This document shows, one piece after another, positions 39,601 to 54,135 of a stretch of 64,000 nucleotides of DNA (positions within the stretch are counted from its first letter, which is position 1; every line of letters begins with the position of its first letter). The translations under genes and the position numbers were made by a program. This stretch comes from Strix aluco (Eukaryota; Chordata; Aves; Strigiformes; Strigidae): positions 10,462,948 to 10,526,947 of the forward strand of contig NC_133948.1 of the NCBI RefSeq assembly GCF_031877795.1. Direction: 5' to 3'. The notes under the pieces are model-generated. The model had not been told where the DNA came from, did no database searches, and saw nothing but the letters and a program-made list of their open reading frames with translations.

Positions 39601-42600
39601 AGCCCCTTTTTCACCCACGCTGGGTGGAGAGATTAATTCCAGAATTAACATAAGCATGGGAGACTCCTCTCTGCTCCTTCAGTCAACACCTCAGACTGAG
39701 CCTGTGCTCTACACCAGCAGAAACACTCAGCCCCACAGATTTTTGTACTGTATTCATTGCCTATGTCCACAAAGGTTCAGCCATCCTTTTATTTGGTCAC
39801 ATTTCCTGATATGACACACACTGGAGAATGCAACCATGGACAGGTGTTAGGGCATACAGGAGGGACTATGCTGTGTGTTAGGAGTGCATGTGAAAACATC
39901 TGAGCTCACAAGAGAAACTCAGCAGCTCCAAGACAGAGTTTTTCCTCCAGCGCTCTAGTTAATTATGGCTTACCTCGCTTTTCCCCATCAGAAATCCCCT
40001 TTGTCCTTTGCACTACCATGCTATTAAGTGTATCGCGCTCAGCACTGACAGGTGACAAAGGAAGCCTAAGTTGGTTCACCACACTAACCCTTCTTGGCAG
40101 GGTTTACCAGGCTGGTCCTGACCTTTTCTTGCAGGCTAAGCAAATTTCCCTTCTCTGATACTCTGCTCACAGGGTGCTGCATTGTAGCAAAGCACTGGAG
40201 TAGAAGCTTCTCACTTCCCACTATGGGGTTAGGAGTTGTCCTCTTCTGACACCTCAGTCAAAATCATCAGAACAGATACAGCAGAACGTGAGGAATATTC
40301 TTTTAATAAGTGAACTATAACAATAAGATTTTTTTCTGGACACAGGGGAAGGGCTGAGGGAAAATTGGAGCATTGCTGCAATGCCACCCACCCTCTCCGA
40401 GTGAAGATACCACGTGTCTCCTAAAATACTGAATTTTCTGTACAGTTTTCAGCAAAGACAAGTTTTCCAAAAGAACTGCTCAGCAATAGCCTGCTTTCAT
40501 GACAACTTGCAAAGAAGGGAGCAGGAGGGGTGATTTGTGCCCAGTACAAAAACAAACCACAAAGACATCCCATGCAGCACACGCACACAAAGCTGAGCTC
40601 TGCACATCAGAATGCTCCCCAGAGGAGGAGTCAAAGAATCAAAGCAAAGGAGCAGTGATACAAATAGCCTGACTTTTCAAACACATCAAAGGCCAGAAAA
40701 CAAGTCCCTCTCAACCCCAGGGACCAAGATAGAAAAGATCTAATAAAGAATTCAAATGCCATAATCACATAATCCAATAAGCTACAGTTAAACCAAAACA
40801 CCTCTTTAGCAAACATCCGTGAGTGGGAGAGGAAGCAGCTCCCAAGTGCTAGGCATGGATGGCTCCCTTCACGTCTCCCTGTTAACACATCACCTCCTGT
40901 CACCATGCAAAGGTTTGTTCTTGCTATGAAATTCCCACACGGGAAAATGGAAAAGGGAGAAGAGCATCTCAACAAAAAGAAACAGCACAGATCAACCAGT
41001 CGCTGAGAGTTGAGCAGTGTGGAACGTGTGCTGGACTGACTTGCCATGGGAGGAAGCTGGTTAAGATATCTGTGTGGGAAAGATGAGGAAGGGTAGAGGT
41101 TGGGAAAGAAAAAGGGAAGAAAAACATCCTCTCCAGACTGCTGTCAAGGTAAGTCCCTGTCTGTATCCTCCCACAGTACTCCCCGCCTTGTTTTATTTTT
41201 TTTCTGGATACCTTCCTTCCTTTCTTCCAGTCCCATATGATCTCTTCTCCCTTGTCATCTCTGAATCTTTCCCTCTTGTACTATCTGGGACTCCCTCAGT
41301 CATTCTGCCCAAGTACTTATTCCGCCAGGTGTGTCTCTTCCATCATCTCCCTAAGTGCCATGCAGGGAAATGACATTTACTTTGCCATTGTACAGCAGAG
41401 GCAGCTACAGTGAGTATTATGAGTGTGAGGCAGGATGACCCTGATGCTCACGTACAGTTATCTGCTTGGTTATACACACCACAGAAAGAGGATCTCCCTT
41501 CGACATTGGTGTATCAGCCAGGGACATTGTCTCTCCTTTGACATGCTACCTAGGACTATCCCCTTCTCCTTTCCAAGCTCAGACATGTGGACAGGAACAG
41601 ACTTAGGGGGAAATTCTGACCTCGCCCGAGGAAGACAGGTCCAGACTTACGATCCTTCCTTTGACAGAAAGCCCATCCCTGGCCTAACATGAGTAATCAG
41701 GGAGAACAAGTTTTGCTGACGTATGCATCCCTTCGGTATTTGCTTTTATACCAGCTCCCGAGTACAGTCAGTGAGCAGAGAGCAGTAAATCTCTCTGAAA
41801 CACAGCAGGGGATGGCAGCCCCAGAAAGGGTCATTTCCTCTTGCAGAGACTAGAGCAGGCAAGTACCGTTCCATGGGTACAAAGGCAAAGGAAGAGGGGC
41901 CCTCAGCAACTCTGATACGTTTGTATATATAGATGCTTCTGCAGAATCCTAATATTGTCCAGTGAATCTGTATGTAAGTAGTAGGATTAACATTCATAAA
42001 TACATCAACCTTGTGCTGGCAGAATTCCACCCTTATGACTTTCCTTCCTGTGCAGTCTCCTGCTGTTAACCTCTCTTCTACTGTACAAGCCATGTGCTAA
42101 TCCCCGTTTTCTCTGAGAGCACGACTCCCATGAGATGCCTTATAAAGTACTTCGCTGAAATCCAGCTAGACGACGTCTGCTGATGATCCAAGACAGTTAA
42201 GTTTTCTTATTAAAGAAATATATTAAATTAGTTGTGGACAGGAGGACAGTATAGAACTGGTTGATTTGAATGTTGCTGCAGAGCCTTAGAACGTGACACG
42301 TATGCTCACACTAGCAGCAGTTCTGGACCTGATGCCTCAGTTTTCACAGCAAGTGCAAAGTGCAGGCACCTGCACAAAATGCTGGCAAGGCATGAGGAGG
42401 AATGCTGGAGTCCAGTGAAAAAGCACTTTATCTTTTATGTAAGTAATCATTATGGAGGGGAGCACAGCTCAGTGCAGCCATTACAATTCTATGAGTGGGA
42501 ATTAACTTATTGGAAAAGGTTGGACAGTAACCCAGACACATGACCCCCATCTGGAATAAAGCCAGAAGGGGTCATCAACTCTTTTAAACTCCTTACTTTA

Positions 42601-45334
42601 TGCAATATGAAATCACTTACTGTTGATGCAAAACATGACAGTACTTGCATAGGTTATTCAAGAAAAATCCGTTACCTTGACGTGCCACATACATATCTCC
42701 GCAACAGAGCAGTGTGCATGAGCACATTCACACTGGTTGTACAGTGAATTTCAGAAAGAGGGATATAGCAGAAATGGGAAGGAAATGGTGAATTGTTGTA
42801 TATGATCTTTTACACGGTGAGTTATCAGTTGATTTATGTAGCAAGAGTCCCACAGAGTTAGTTCATGATAAATTCATGAGGCATGTGCTTTTGATCACAC
42901 AGTGCTCTTCTCATGTCTTGCTGTTTCCAGCTCCCTCTTTATCCACCTTCTGGAGACAGTATTCTACCTCACATGGTAAATTGATGCTACAGACAATAAG
43001 GACTAGCCTGCACTGGTTGCCTCTTTTGACATGCCACATTCTGGAAGGGAAGAGATGCCTTAAGAAGTCAGAACTCTGGGAGAGAGCAGTGCAAGCAGCC
43101 TGACTGGAAGGGTTAAGTCTCTCCTAATATACTCAAGCATGTATATCCATATGTGGAAGAAAGGGCTGACAGGGACCAGTTCTCAATCAGCTGGCCTAAG
43201 ACAAAGATGCTCTGTACTGTACAACTAAATCACTCCCAGGTTCACAAGTCGCTTAGTGGACAGATGACTTTCTCTGCTAAACCAGGTGAGATGAAAACTC
43301 TTTCAGGTAAAAGACAGTATGAGAGAAACAGTCTATAGATTTTCAAAGTGCATCAGCTCCTTGTTTAGGCCCCAGATGTCATAAATTCTGCAGTCTGAAC
43401 TCATCCCCAGCTTATAGCTATACCACATGAGCAAGGTTACGCCTAAGGAGTAACCAGAGACATTGCAACCAGCATGGAGCCTGGCACAGGTTAACCACCA
43501 GACACCTAACCAGCCTTTTGGAAAGGCTGTGCGGTCCACACACTGGTACTATATTGCTTTGAATAGGCACCTTTCAGATCAGCATTAAGGATGACTCAGA
43601 GCACATTGTGGTGTTCCTCAGTTCTCAGCCTCAGTTCTGCTCTCACTGAAGCCAGCAGTAACCTTGGTGAGCATTGCATGTGAGCCCATGGAAGCAGGGA
43701 AGATAACCCTTTTGAAACCCCATATTACTTTATAGTTTGCGACTGCTCAGTACCCATCTAAAGCTAATTTTAGGGCACAAAGACATCCCTGGGTTATCTT
43801 TACTGGGACACCTACATAGTAGGAAGAGCCAGGATGGCATTACTACAGTGGCATGACAGTAATAATCACATGACAAAGTGACACAACCTAGAGAACAACC
43901 CCAACTGGCATATCTATAAATTTGAATCTTCTTCTGCACCTTGGCAAATAGCAACCTGTGGGAAGATGGCTGCTTTTCAGCACAGGCAGAGCGTGACAGG
44001 AAGGAGAACACAGTCTTGGGAAGATCTCTGGCATTTGAACTAAGTGCTATGGCCTGAAGAACTGTGATGAGGGCACACTCCAGGGTCACAAGTTGGTGCC
44101 CACCACAGGATAGAGAGCACCAGCTTGGAGAAAGCAGCCATACTGGAGCATGCATGCTCTAGTGAGAGAGTAACCAGACCAGATATGTCACAGAATGATC
44201 TATGGCTCATTTTCCCCATCCTTAAGAATTCATAGCTGAGAGACACACTGACAGAAGAGGAACTGCATGAACTAAGGACTGTGGACTAAGCTTGGGCATT
44301 CTTGCTGGGAGGGATATGCCAACCAGGAGACATTTCCTTATATCAAACACCCAGAGCACCACCATTTGGTAAAGAGAGGTCCTCTGGCGTCCAGAAACTC
44401 AGCTCTGATTTAGTGTGTGGTACAAGAAGCCCCATCCTTTTAAACATCCTCAGTAACTGTGGCACTTTGGGAGACACAATAATTAGCATAATTGCCAATT
44501 CAGCCTCTAATAAGGTACAATGTGCTCATTAACCCAATTAACCCCACACAGCACAACAACCATCACAAACAAGGTAACTGATGTGGTGGAAGGAAATGGC
44601 CGTTTGACAGCCCTGCCACATCCCAGCCTGCTGACATGACACTTGCAAGGGCTGAAGGCAACTCCCAGTGGCAGGATGCCCACCCAGCTTGGAGATGGGG
44701 CACGCTGCCACCTGAGCTAGTGTGTTAGCCATGCGCTCAGCTTTCTTCAGCCCTGTCTCAGGGCAACAGAGGAGTTCCTCCTCCCACAAGGTTTTGCCTG
44801 GAATGGGCTGGTACATTTAATTAAGCACTATGTATCAACACCCTCATACGCACACCCCACTTCTCCACCCCCCTCTCCCTGGAAGAGTCTCAGGTGGGAT
44901 TCACTCGCCTGCTTTTGCTGCTACTTAATTCAGTCAGGCTGGTAAATAATTCAGCAGGCACTCAGCCAACAAACAAACAGGCAGGCAGCACAAATGGCCA
45001 GACAGGGAGATGGAAGAATGAGAGACAGAAAGAAAAACCAAAGTGACAGCCTTTGCTGGAGCTCCTTTTCTACAGGCAGGACTTCAAGCAAGAAGCTGTG
45101 CCTACTTCTTCATTCCCTGCAGTTACACTCTCATCCCTAAAGAAGCAAGGAGTCTGTCTGTCTGACGCTGCCATGACTTACTAACAACTCACTGGCTGTA
45201 GCCCCACTAAACGTCCCCCCAGCCTTTTGCTTCACTTTTAGGGAGAGCTTCAGTGCTCTGCTTAATCTCTTCAGCTTTGAAATCTCTCCATGATGGGCAC
45301 CAGTAGCTCCTGGGTTAGAGCTGGGCACATGGGA
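36666..45334. other. No gene recognised: fifth block
   Basis: There are no recognisable repeats beyond simple sequence. Open frames at 39,106-39,501 and 40,631-41,047 have no family features. A short minus-strand exon candidate at 39,974-40,044 is described under findings. Confidence 0.6.
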
Positions 45335-45410
45335 GTCTGCATCACTGACTCAGGTCAGTTTAGGCCTCTGTTTTCCCAGCTGTAAAAGAGAAGATGAAAA
45401 TCCTTCCCCA
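45335..45410 (+). mobile_element. MIR-like SINE fragment
   Basis: The segment GGTCAGTTTAGGCCTCTG followed by TTTTCCCAGCTGTAAAAG, then AATCCTTCCCCA, resembles the MIR section whose consensus has TCAGTTTCCCCATCTGTAAAATGG. It is short and diverged. Confidence 0.45.
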
Positions 45411-48400
45411 CTGCGGACTCAGCAGGTCCAACAAACAGGAGCAACACTAGGAGCCCAACAGTTCTGATGAAACGCCAAGCCTTGGCACTTCCAGTCCAGG
45501 TGGTCACAGAGCAATTTCATCTTCACATCATTACAAACAGGCAAACAGACCCAGGCTGTTTTGCTGACCTTCTCAACATAATGCAGCCCATCAAGTGATG
45601 CGCTGAGAAGACCTTCTCCTTTTGGCAGCTCTGTGCACTATTCACATCATTTAGGTTATCTGCACAAGCAACCGGTGGGACTCTCGCATCCCCGCGGGAA
45701 GCTAACTTTCCAGAAGCTGGTTGAAGAGTGGATGCAATATGGTGTTAAAACAGCACCAGTGAAAATTGGCTAGCAAAGACAACACCAACTCCTGATTTTC
45801 GCTGGAGGACCCAGTGCAAGGCTAAGCTGTTACCCACTTTGCTATCTTGTCTGTAGATGTGGGAACAAACAATCAGGCACAGGCAGCAGGACAGAGGGAA
45901 GACCACACTGATTCTCACAAGTGTCTCACCTCTTCTCTAAACTACAACAGTTCTCTGATTCTCCATCAGTTTCCTGGGTTACTTCTCTATCACATCAGCA
46001 TGCAGAAAGTGAGCGGGCAGCAAGCACTAACTTGCAGAGTATCAGTTCTCAGGCAAAAGATTCCCTACCCCCAGCCAAACAGAAAGCTACAAGCATTAGA
46101 GGAATCTGCACCAAAGGGACTTGCTGCAGTGACATTTCATCCTGTTAGACAGTCCCATTCAGTCTCCCAGACATTCTGCTGGAGGGTCGGCTTTTCAGAA
46201 GGTGTCCAGGCTCATAAGTAAAACTCGCTCACAGAATAAATCAGAAATCCACATCTACAAGCACTGATGATGCTTCAGGAACATTGCTGTTTCCCGCAAG
46301 GTGTAAGGTTCTTCATAGTTCAAGGTGTACAGTGCTCCCAGCCCAGAGGTTTGGAGTTTCCTCACTCCAATGTCTGTGCTGGAGGCTGTCAATCCTCCAC
46401 CACTGGGAAAAGCTCCCTTGAATACTGTAAGCCTGGAAGATGAGGGGCAGAGCGGGGCTAAGAGGTATAGGAATTATTCTTTTCCCCATACATCCATACT
46501 CTGCCCATGGCAGTGGAGGAAGAAAGGTTAAAGGTTAGAAGTAACACCTACAGAATGGTCTCAACATTCACAGAGACTATGGCCCATTAATTCTGGAGCA
46601 GTCAGAGCTGCATGGAGCCCTGGAGGGTACTTGTGGCAGCTCCACTCAGCTCCCTCACACATCTGCTCCAGAGGTACTTTGCAAGGGAAGGAAAGCAGTT
46701 GTGCCGGTAGTATATTGGCCCTTTGGAACAACAGAAGCTCACACGGGACTTCAGGAAAACATTAAAAGTAGCATAAGTTTAGACAATATAGTGCTGAGTG
46801 CTGGATATAGCTGTATCTTATATCCTTGGACATAGCAAGAAATCTCTGCAGTATGACACACTGCTTGGAAAGCAGTAATTTTCTTGAAGCAATAAGAGGC
46901 TTTCAGTGCAAAAAAATTTGCAATGAATTTTGGAAGGCTTATCAGGAATGAAAGTTACCTGACACTCTGCCTGGAGAAGTAACACACGAGACTGAGCTCC
47001 TTTCTTCCCCTTGTGATAATCCAGTGAACACACCTGAATACCCCTCCTACTGTTCCAGGAACAACCTGATACAGACAACATATCCATACTACAACTGGCA
47101 TTCTAGGCCATGAGCCCCCATTTGTTTTACTTCTATTACCTACCCATATCTGTTGCCTCCCCTGATCTGTCCTGGTGTCAGTTTTACACAACACTTGTGG
47201 CAGAGAGCGCTGGGCTGAACTATCACAGTGTAAAAAGGAGTTTGCCTCTTATTTCTCCTGCCTAGAGTCCTGCCCCTCCCACCAAACAATGCCTAATCAT
47301 GTGAAGGGTCCTAAGAAAGAAGTGTCTAAACTGTGAATAAAAACATGCTATCTGTCATTAAAATCAGCTACAGTGTTGCAGCCTTGCAAGGTAACAAGTG
47401 TACCTGTATTTCAAAAAGGCCCTTCGGGGTTTCTGGAGAGCTACAGACTCAAATGATATAAGCTGGTAAATTAATTTAGATGTTAATTAAATATAGGAAT
47501 AGTGATATTGCTGTTCCATGATGGGCTATGAACAGAGTTTTTGTAAAATTCATCCTTTGGAATTCTCTGACTGCATCAGTGAATATAGCAAAAGACATCG
47601 TCTCATCAAGCACCAGAAATATAAATTCCAGCCTTATGTAAAAGCTGGCTTCCACAAAAAGCATATTCCAGCCAGAGCAAAGCTTCAGGATGATTCAAGG
47701 TAAACACCCCACTATTCCGTCTACAAAAACAAACAGTAAACCAAAACATTTGTAGTGGGGTTTTCTGTGATGCTTAACCTTACAATAGCAATGAAGCTTT
47801 TATGAATGTTATTTTGAAAGAGCTTTCTACAGATGTAACAACAAATTAGGATAAAATAACCATATTAATATGGCTAGTTTGTTTTCACTAGCCATCTGAG
47901 CATCCTATGAAAACACCAATGTATGAACTTAACTCAGGAAACTCCCATGCACTGCAAGTTTACCAAAATAAAATCCAAATCTCCAAGCACTACTGGGAGT
48001 CACAGTCTTATCAGAAGGACCTGTCTCTCAAACTGTTGGGATCCCTCTAGGCCACGACTAGCGTGGGACACAAGGACAAGAGGCGTTTCGGGGTAGCTTA
48101 CACGCAGCATACTCATTAGGTGAATGGCCTTGCTCTGTCATGACTCCTTGCTACAAGGTATCTAACCGGTTTGCATGGGAGGATTGTTGCTGAGGTGGTA
48201 GTGGAAAGACATGAATTTCAAAGGAGGTAACAGAGCATTGCACGAACATCTTTTAGATTATCAATTCTCTAGATCTATCCTTGGAGCCACATAATTACAT
48301 GATAGTTACCAAACTTCAGGAAGCAGAAATACCCTTTGCAAGAGCCGAAGACATGCAGGTTGGTTTGTTAACACGCTTCATGTGAACATCCTCCAAGTCT

Positions 48401-51400
48401 CATTGAAAGGGATGAAAAAAAGCAATGGAAGAGTGACTTGAGTAGCTGTACAGACACAGTAATTACAGCAGAAAGAAGCTTTTTCAGGCTAGGGAATAAC
48501 TAACTATTTCCTCTGCCAAAAAAGAGAAGTAGCAAGCAACAGCCCCTGCTTGATGATCAGTTGCAGAGTTGTACCCGCTAGACCCTGTGCAATTTAAAGA
48601 GTGAGAGCCCAGAAAGACATTCCAGGAGAAACAGATACCTTCTGCTGGCAGGTACCAAACCAGCCAGTTGATCAGAAAGCAAAGTGCTCCTGGAGATAAG
48701 GCTGTCCCTGTAGCGGCTGAGCCACCATTACACTACGGTGGGCTGTTAAGCTCGGTGTGGCAGCAGCACGGCAAGGTGCGCTCACTGACTCCCTGTCAGG
48801 TGTTTAGTTACCTGCCACCCACAGTGACAACAGGTTAGAAGGGAAGCGGGGCTACCGCTGACCAGGTCTGGATACTGCTTTTGGGTTTGTGCCTTGGACC
48901 CACTTCGGGTGAGCAGCGAAGTCACGTGAAACCTTCTTACAGCAGTTCTCAGCAGGGTCGTGCAAACCCCTTCTGGTTTTGGCAGACTCATATTCCCTGA
49001 ACCTCAGTCTGAGATTTTGTTTCAAATACACACAGGCCCTCCAAGCATAACCACAGCCAAGATCAGCCTGGTTGCAAGTCAAATGTTCAGATGGTTTCCA
49101 CCCCAAATCGTAAATCCCACCCTGTCACCTGGAACTGAGCCCATTTTGCTCAAACCTCAGCCTGCATTTGGGGGAAACCTGACCCCGGTTCACTGAAAGG
49201 TTTGCAAATCCAGCCCGTGTTCTGGGTTTGCAACAAACCCTCCAAAACAGGCAAAATGCCCTTGGTTTTAGGGTTCATCTGGACCTTGTTGCCAGAGTCA
49301 TGGTGTCATCTAGTGGTGACAGCTTGTATGGGCATACACACAGTACTCACCTCCACTTCCAAACATAACTTTCTCCCAAAGTACATTAACTTTTTGAGAG
49401 TCAGAACAGCCCCACCATTTCAGAGAAAGCCATTCACAACTCAAGGAGAACTTTTTGCAAAGGCTCCCTAATAAAGTGAAGGGCAAGCTTTGCTTTTCCT
49501 ATCACTTCTACACAATTAGTAGACACAATCTCCTGGGAAAAGCACAAATCACAATATCTTTGAGGGACAGCAATCAGCAGCAGGCTCAGTTGTAAACAAG
49601 TTTTAAATTTGAGAGCTGTTCTCAGCATAAAGGTTGCATCTGCTGAAATAACCACTTTTACCTATATTGTTAGCAATAATGCTCAAAAATCCTGGTAATA
49701 GATGTTAGAGAAAAAAGGACTCCAATTTCAGTTTGTACTTTGAGAGCTCCCTTGCACAGGCACATAAATGTGCTCAGGTCTCAAGAAATGGCAGCCGATT
49801 TTTGGATTCCCAACTTACATCCTATTGGGTTCAAGTTCCCCTAAGAATTGAGCAGCCAAAGCAGCTCCCAAATTCAGAGCACATCTTTTGCAAGAAATCA
49901 AGCTCCAGTTCAAGCATTTCTAAAGGGATCTGGCCCACCATATAGCCCATGCAATGGGGTTATGACAACATGAATTCCTGCTCCTTGGTGAAGCTGGGAA
50001 CTGATATCCTTGCTCTTAAGCCTGATCTGGTTTTAAGAAACCTTCAGTGAGATTAAAATTTAGGAGTTTTACCTTTCAGCTGAGACAAAACAGGAACACA
50101 AACATGATTGGTTTTCCAGGCTCAGCTGATGGGTAGGAACTCAGTTACCACCAGCCCTGTTCCCATAGCCTCAGGCACTGCGCTGAGTCACTTGTCCCAC
50201 AAGCTGATAAGAGCTACATCTCAAAGGAAAGAAAACTCTCTTCAAATTGGAAGAAGGATCACAGTATCAGCAGAGAGGCAGGGAGAAAACTAATTTCAGC
50301 ATTGTCCTGGAAACCAACTGGGTTTTCAGGTTCCTGAGGTTTCATCACAGATCCAGCTCAGGTGTTTCCTTGGCAGGTTTGTCTTCTTACCTAGAGCTTA
50401 ATCCCTCCCTCTGATCTAGTCATCCTGTCTGCAATCTAATGAGTTTGAAATTACTGTATATTTGTGTGCCCCTCTGAGCTCTGATCTGTGACACAACCAC
50501 AGCAGTAGTTGAACTTGCTTCTTTCTTTATTGTCTGGGGTTGTAGCCTAAAGGCCAGGCTTGATGCTAAAAACACTGAAATTCAAATCCCAGTTTACATG
50601 TGGGGTAAGAGGGAGAAAGCACTTTTCAGAGCCCAGGTTTCTGCTGGGATCCATCCCTAGACAGTGCTTTTCAAGCCTGGTAACAGCACAGACCAGGGCT
50701 ATCTTCTTGGCAGAGGATTCCAAACACCTGATGCCACCTTTGTCACAGACTGCATGGGGAAGACTATTAACTACTACTTGCCTGGGCTCAAAATGACCAC
50801 AGGATTTATAATCAATGAGCTCTTTATAGCTGCACCAAAGTGTTTTCTTCTCCCGGACTTGTTTTCTTCCCCAATCCTACCACCTGTGTTCTGCTTATTC
50901 TGTGAGGCTTAAAGACTTCACAGTGCCATCTACCTACTATGTCTACTGTGAAGGTGAAGCCCGAGGTGAACTGCTCAAAGGTAAGAGAGAATGTTAAACT
51001 ACTGTTATATGGGGAGGTTGTTATTTTTCAGTAAGTACTCATGAACCTTAAAATAAGAGACAACTTACATCAGAGCCTGCATATAGAGCACCTTTCACAC
51101 CAAAGCAGCTTTCCAAAAATGTACACGCACAGAACCACAGAAATGTAGCCACCTCTAGAGCTGAATACAGCTGCTGCTCATTCAACACAGTGCAATAACA
51201 AAGAGAACTACTGCACTGTCCACAACAAACCTCTGCTTTTTCTGTAAATGCACTATGGATTTCTGCACACTTGCTATATCAGAGGACACCCATATATTTA
51301 AAGGCTTCACCTGAGACAACAATGCAGAGTCAGCAAAATGCATTTCCTTTATGTCCCTTGGAAGGTCAAAAACCCTCCCCAGCAGAATATGCTGGAATAC

Positions 51401-53658
51401 AAACTGCCAGGCTCTTGAGCAATTTCATATCTGATATTCAGGTACTCGCTAGGTCTACCACTCAGTGCCTGCCGTGACAGATATGTCACAACTAAAGGTC
51501 ACGCCAAGGTTGTCCCTGCCAGACTAGCTCGCTTTACAGGGAAGGCAGATTTGTTTCTCCTCAATCGCTCGGTCCATGTGTCCCAGGCACCATCGCTTGT
51601 TTCGGAGTGCCCTCTGCCGCCCAGCCCACAGCGCTGCGGGGCTGCAGTTAATGAGGCCGAGAAAATTAGCGAGATCTCGGTTAAGGACAGAGAGCAGTCA
51701 GCACTGTTCAGCCTCACAGGCAGCTCAGAGGCCCCGTGCAGAGCTGAGACCTGAGCTCAGCATCTGGTTCTAATTACCAGAGATCTAATGGCGACAGGTT
51801 TGGAAAGAACTGCCACCGACCAGGGCTGCAGAGACAACTGATTTTCAGGTCTGCTTTCTGGGGCAACTGTACCTCATCTCACCTCCCACACCTCACAGAG
51901 CTCCTGCCCAGTTCTTCTCTTCATTTGGGATCCTGGGCAGAAAAGGCAGCAGATACCCCTTGCACTGGCACTGCTGGGATCCTTCCTTCGCAGCCATGGG
52001 AGGCAGCTTTACCCTTCACTTCCACCCGGCCCAAGTCACCCAGTGATGGGAAACTCCTGTCTCCAAAAGAAAATAGGAAAGCTGACTTTCATCCTGCCCT
52101 AGCCAAGATGTGGAGCCAGGAATCTCCCTCGGGGTCTGGGGGCCTCTGAAAACTGCACAGAAACAGTTTCTATCTAGGTGGTAAGAGGTCAGATATTCTA
52201 GAAGGTTCTACTAACTTACAACCTCTAATACTTGGCAAAATTGTTTAGTCAGTCGGTTATCCTCACAGCTCCAAGTATCCTTACCCTACCCTTACTAATA
52301 CTCCTTCTATTCAAGCTGGTGCAGGTAGCCAGGCCTGACACTAAGATTCATGTTTCTGACTCTCAATGCCAGAACATAATGCGTTCCTGCAATTTGTTAC
52401 TTACCTACCTTAATAAAGTTCTTTTAAGCACAACACCCATAAGTAGCTTTATTAGATCACTCACTCACTCATGCACTATCAGCTACCACAGAGGCACAGC
52501 ACTGTACTGCACTACGTGCAGGATCCTCTGTGCAATGAGGTCGGGTACTGCAAAGCTGCTAGGTCTGTGCTCTAAAGAGTAATGTAAAGTTGTCAGCAAG
52601 GAAATGGTTTGCATGTGTGCATGTGAACATGCACACACAGCCTTCATCTGTATGCTAACAGCAAGCATCTTAAAAAAAGTTTAGATGTGGCAGTCAAAAT
52701 ATAACTCACCAAATCTTGCACCGGGGAGGAAAACTCCACAATAGCAATATATTATTTTATCTTTTATCTTTCTGTTATCCAGAGGCATATTCCTCTCTGT
52801 GAGGTATCACTCCTATAGCTCCGCAAGGATGGAATCCCATGACTCACCCCTTCTTACATCAGGGTCAAAGTTACCACCCCACATGTTCACTCCTAATCAA
52901 TACATGCAGCTGGGACTGTCTCCTAGATTTTCTACAATTCAGACATTTTTTCCCTCCCACAGCAAAGCACAATTTGTTTTGCCAGGCTTGTCACTGCAAA
53001 GCTGAGACAGCTTGCTTAAGAACAGACCAAGACACATTCCTAGCTCTGTATCTGTCACCAATTAGGGGTTTTTAATTCCCAAAGGTGTGTGTGGGTGTCA
53101 GGGCGTATAACATAGTGTTGGTGTGGGTACTTACACCCATTTTCCCAACAGTCACCCCCAATTCCCTTCCGCTTTTGGCTGCCAGGCTTCCTTGGGAAGA
53201 GATACCTGAATGCAGTCAGGTAGGTAACTTCTCCCTTCAGTGAGCTGCCAGCCATTGTTGTCCTCCTGCATGATTACTGTGGTTGCTTATCTATGTCACT
53301 GTGTCACCCGCCCTGTTCTGCTCTCCCCAGGCAGGCAGCAGAGCCACGCATCATGTTCATAAACCTTAACATAAGCATGTTCACAGTTTCTTGCTGCTAC
53401 TGCAAGCACTGAGGCTAACCATGGCCACGTTGACCCTGGAGAGGAACAAGACTCACAGCAACACTATCACTGCTATTAGGCAACTGATATTGTACCAGAA
53501 ATAAACACAAAGGCATCACCTAGAACTACAAAGCTCTAGCAACAGGGCTGCTGCATTTGCAGCGGCCCCTCAGAAAAACAGTCCTTTTGGGGAGGTTGCA
53601 CTATTTAATAAGCCAGCTGATGCCAGGACTGCACGTTATCAGAGCTCATCTGCTTTTG

Positions 53659-53686
53659 ATTAGATAAGCTAAGTAGCTTATCTAAT
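53659..53686. repeat. Perfect inverted repeat, 13-bp arms, GATA sites
   Basis: The arms ATTAGATAAGCTA and TAGCTTATCTAAT are exact reverse complements separated by AG. Each arm holds an AGATAAG, the strong consensus for GATA-family factors, so the two sites face each other. The structure could act as a paired binding site or form a hairpin. Confidence 0.9.
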
Positions 53687-54122
53687 AAGTACACTATGTC
53701 ACCTTACAAATCTTGCTCCTTCAGGATTATAACTCCTATGACCTCCCAAATGCAATCCTTACAAAAGTGGATGAGGCACAAAAAACCTTAAACCAACGCA
53801 CCACTGACACACTGTAGGTAACAGCCTGGGGTAGGCATCCTCCACATCGGGCCTGGAAACTGCAGCAACACCTCCAAACATTATTTCAAGGTGCTTTCAG
53901 TAACAAGATTCTGTCAGAAAGCCTTTATCTAGAAATAACCCCTGTGCATGATGTCTTTGAACATAACACGTGCTGCCCAGCAGCTTTTAGTGCTTGTTAC
54001 ATGGGAAAAGCAAAAATGCCATGTCTTAACAAACAGCTTAGGCACAATATTTTTCATAAGGTCAAAGAACAAAAACTTTTAAGCTGTATCTACATTTTGG
54101 GAGAAATCCTTTTGTTTACTAC

Positions 54123-54135
54123 TTTTTTTTTTTTT
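54123..54135. repeat. T13 homopolymer
   Basis: Thirteen T residues. Confidence 0.9.
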
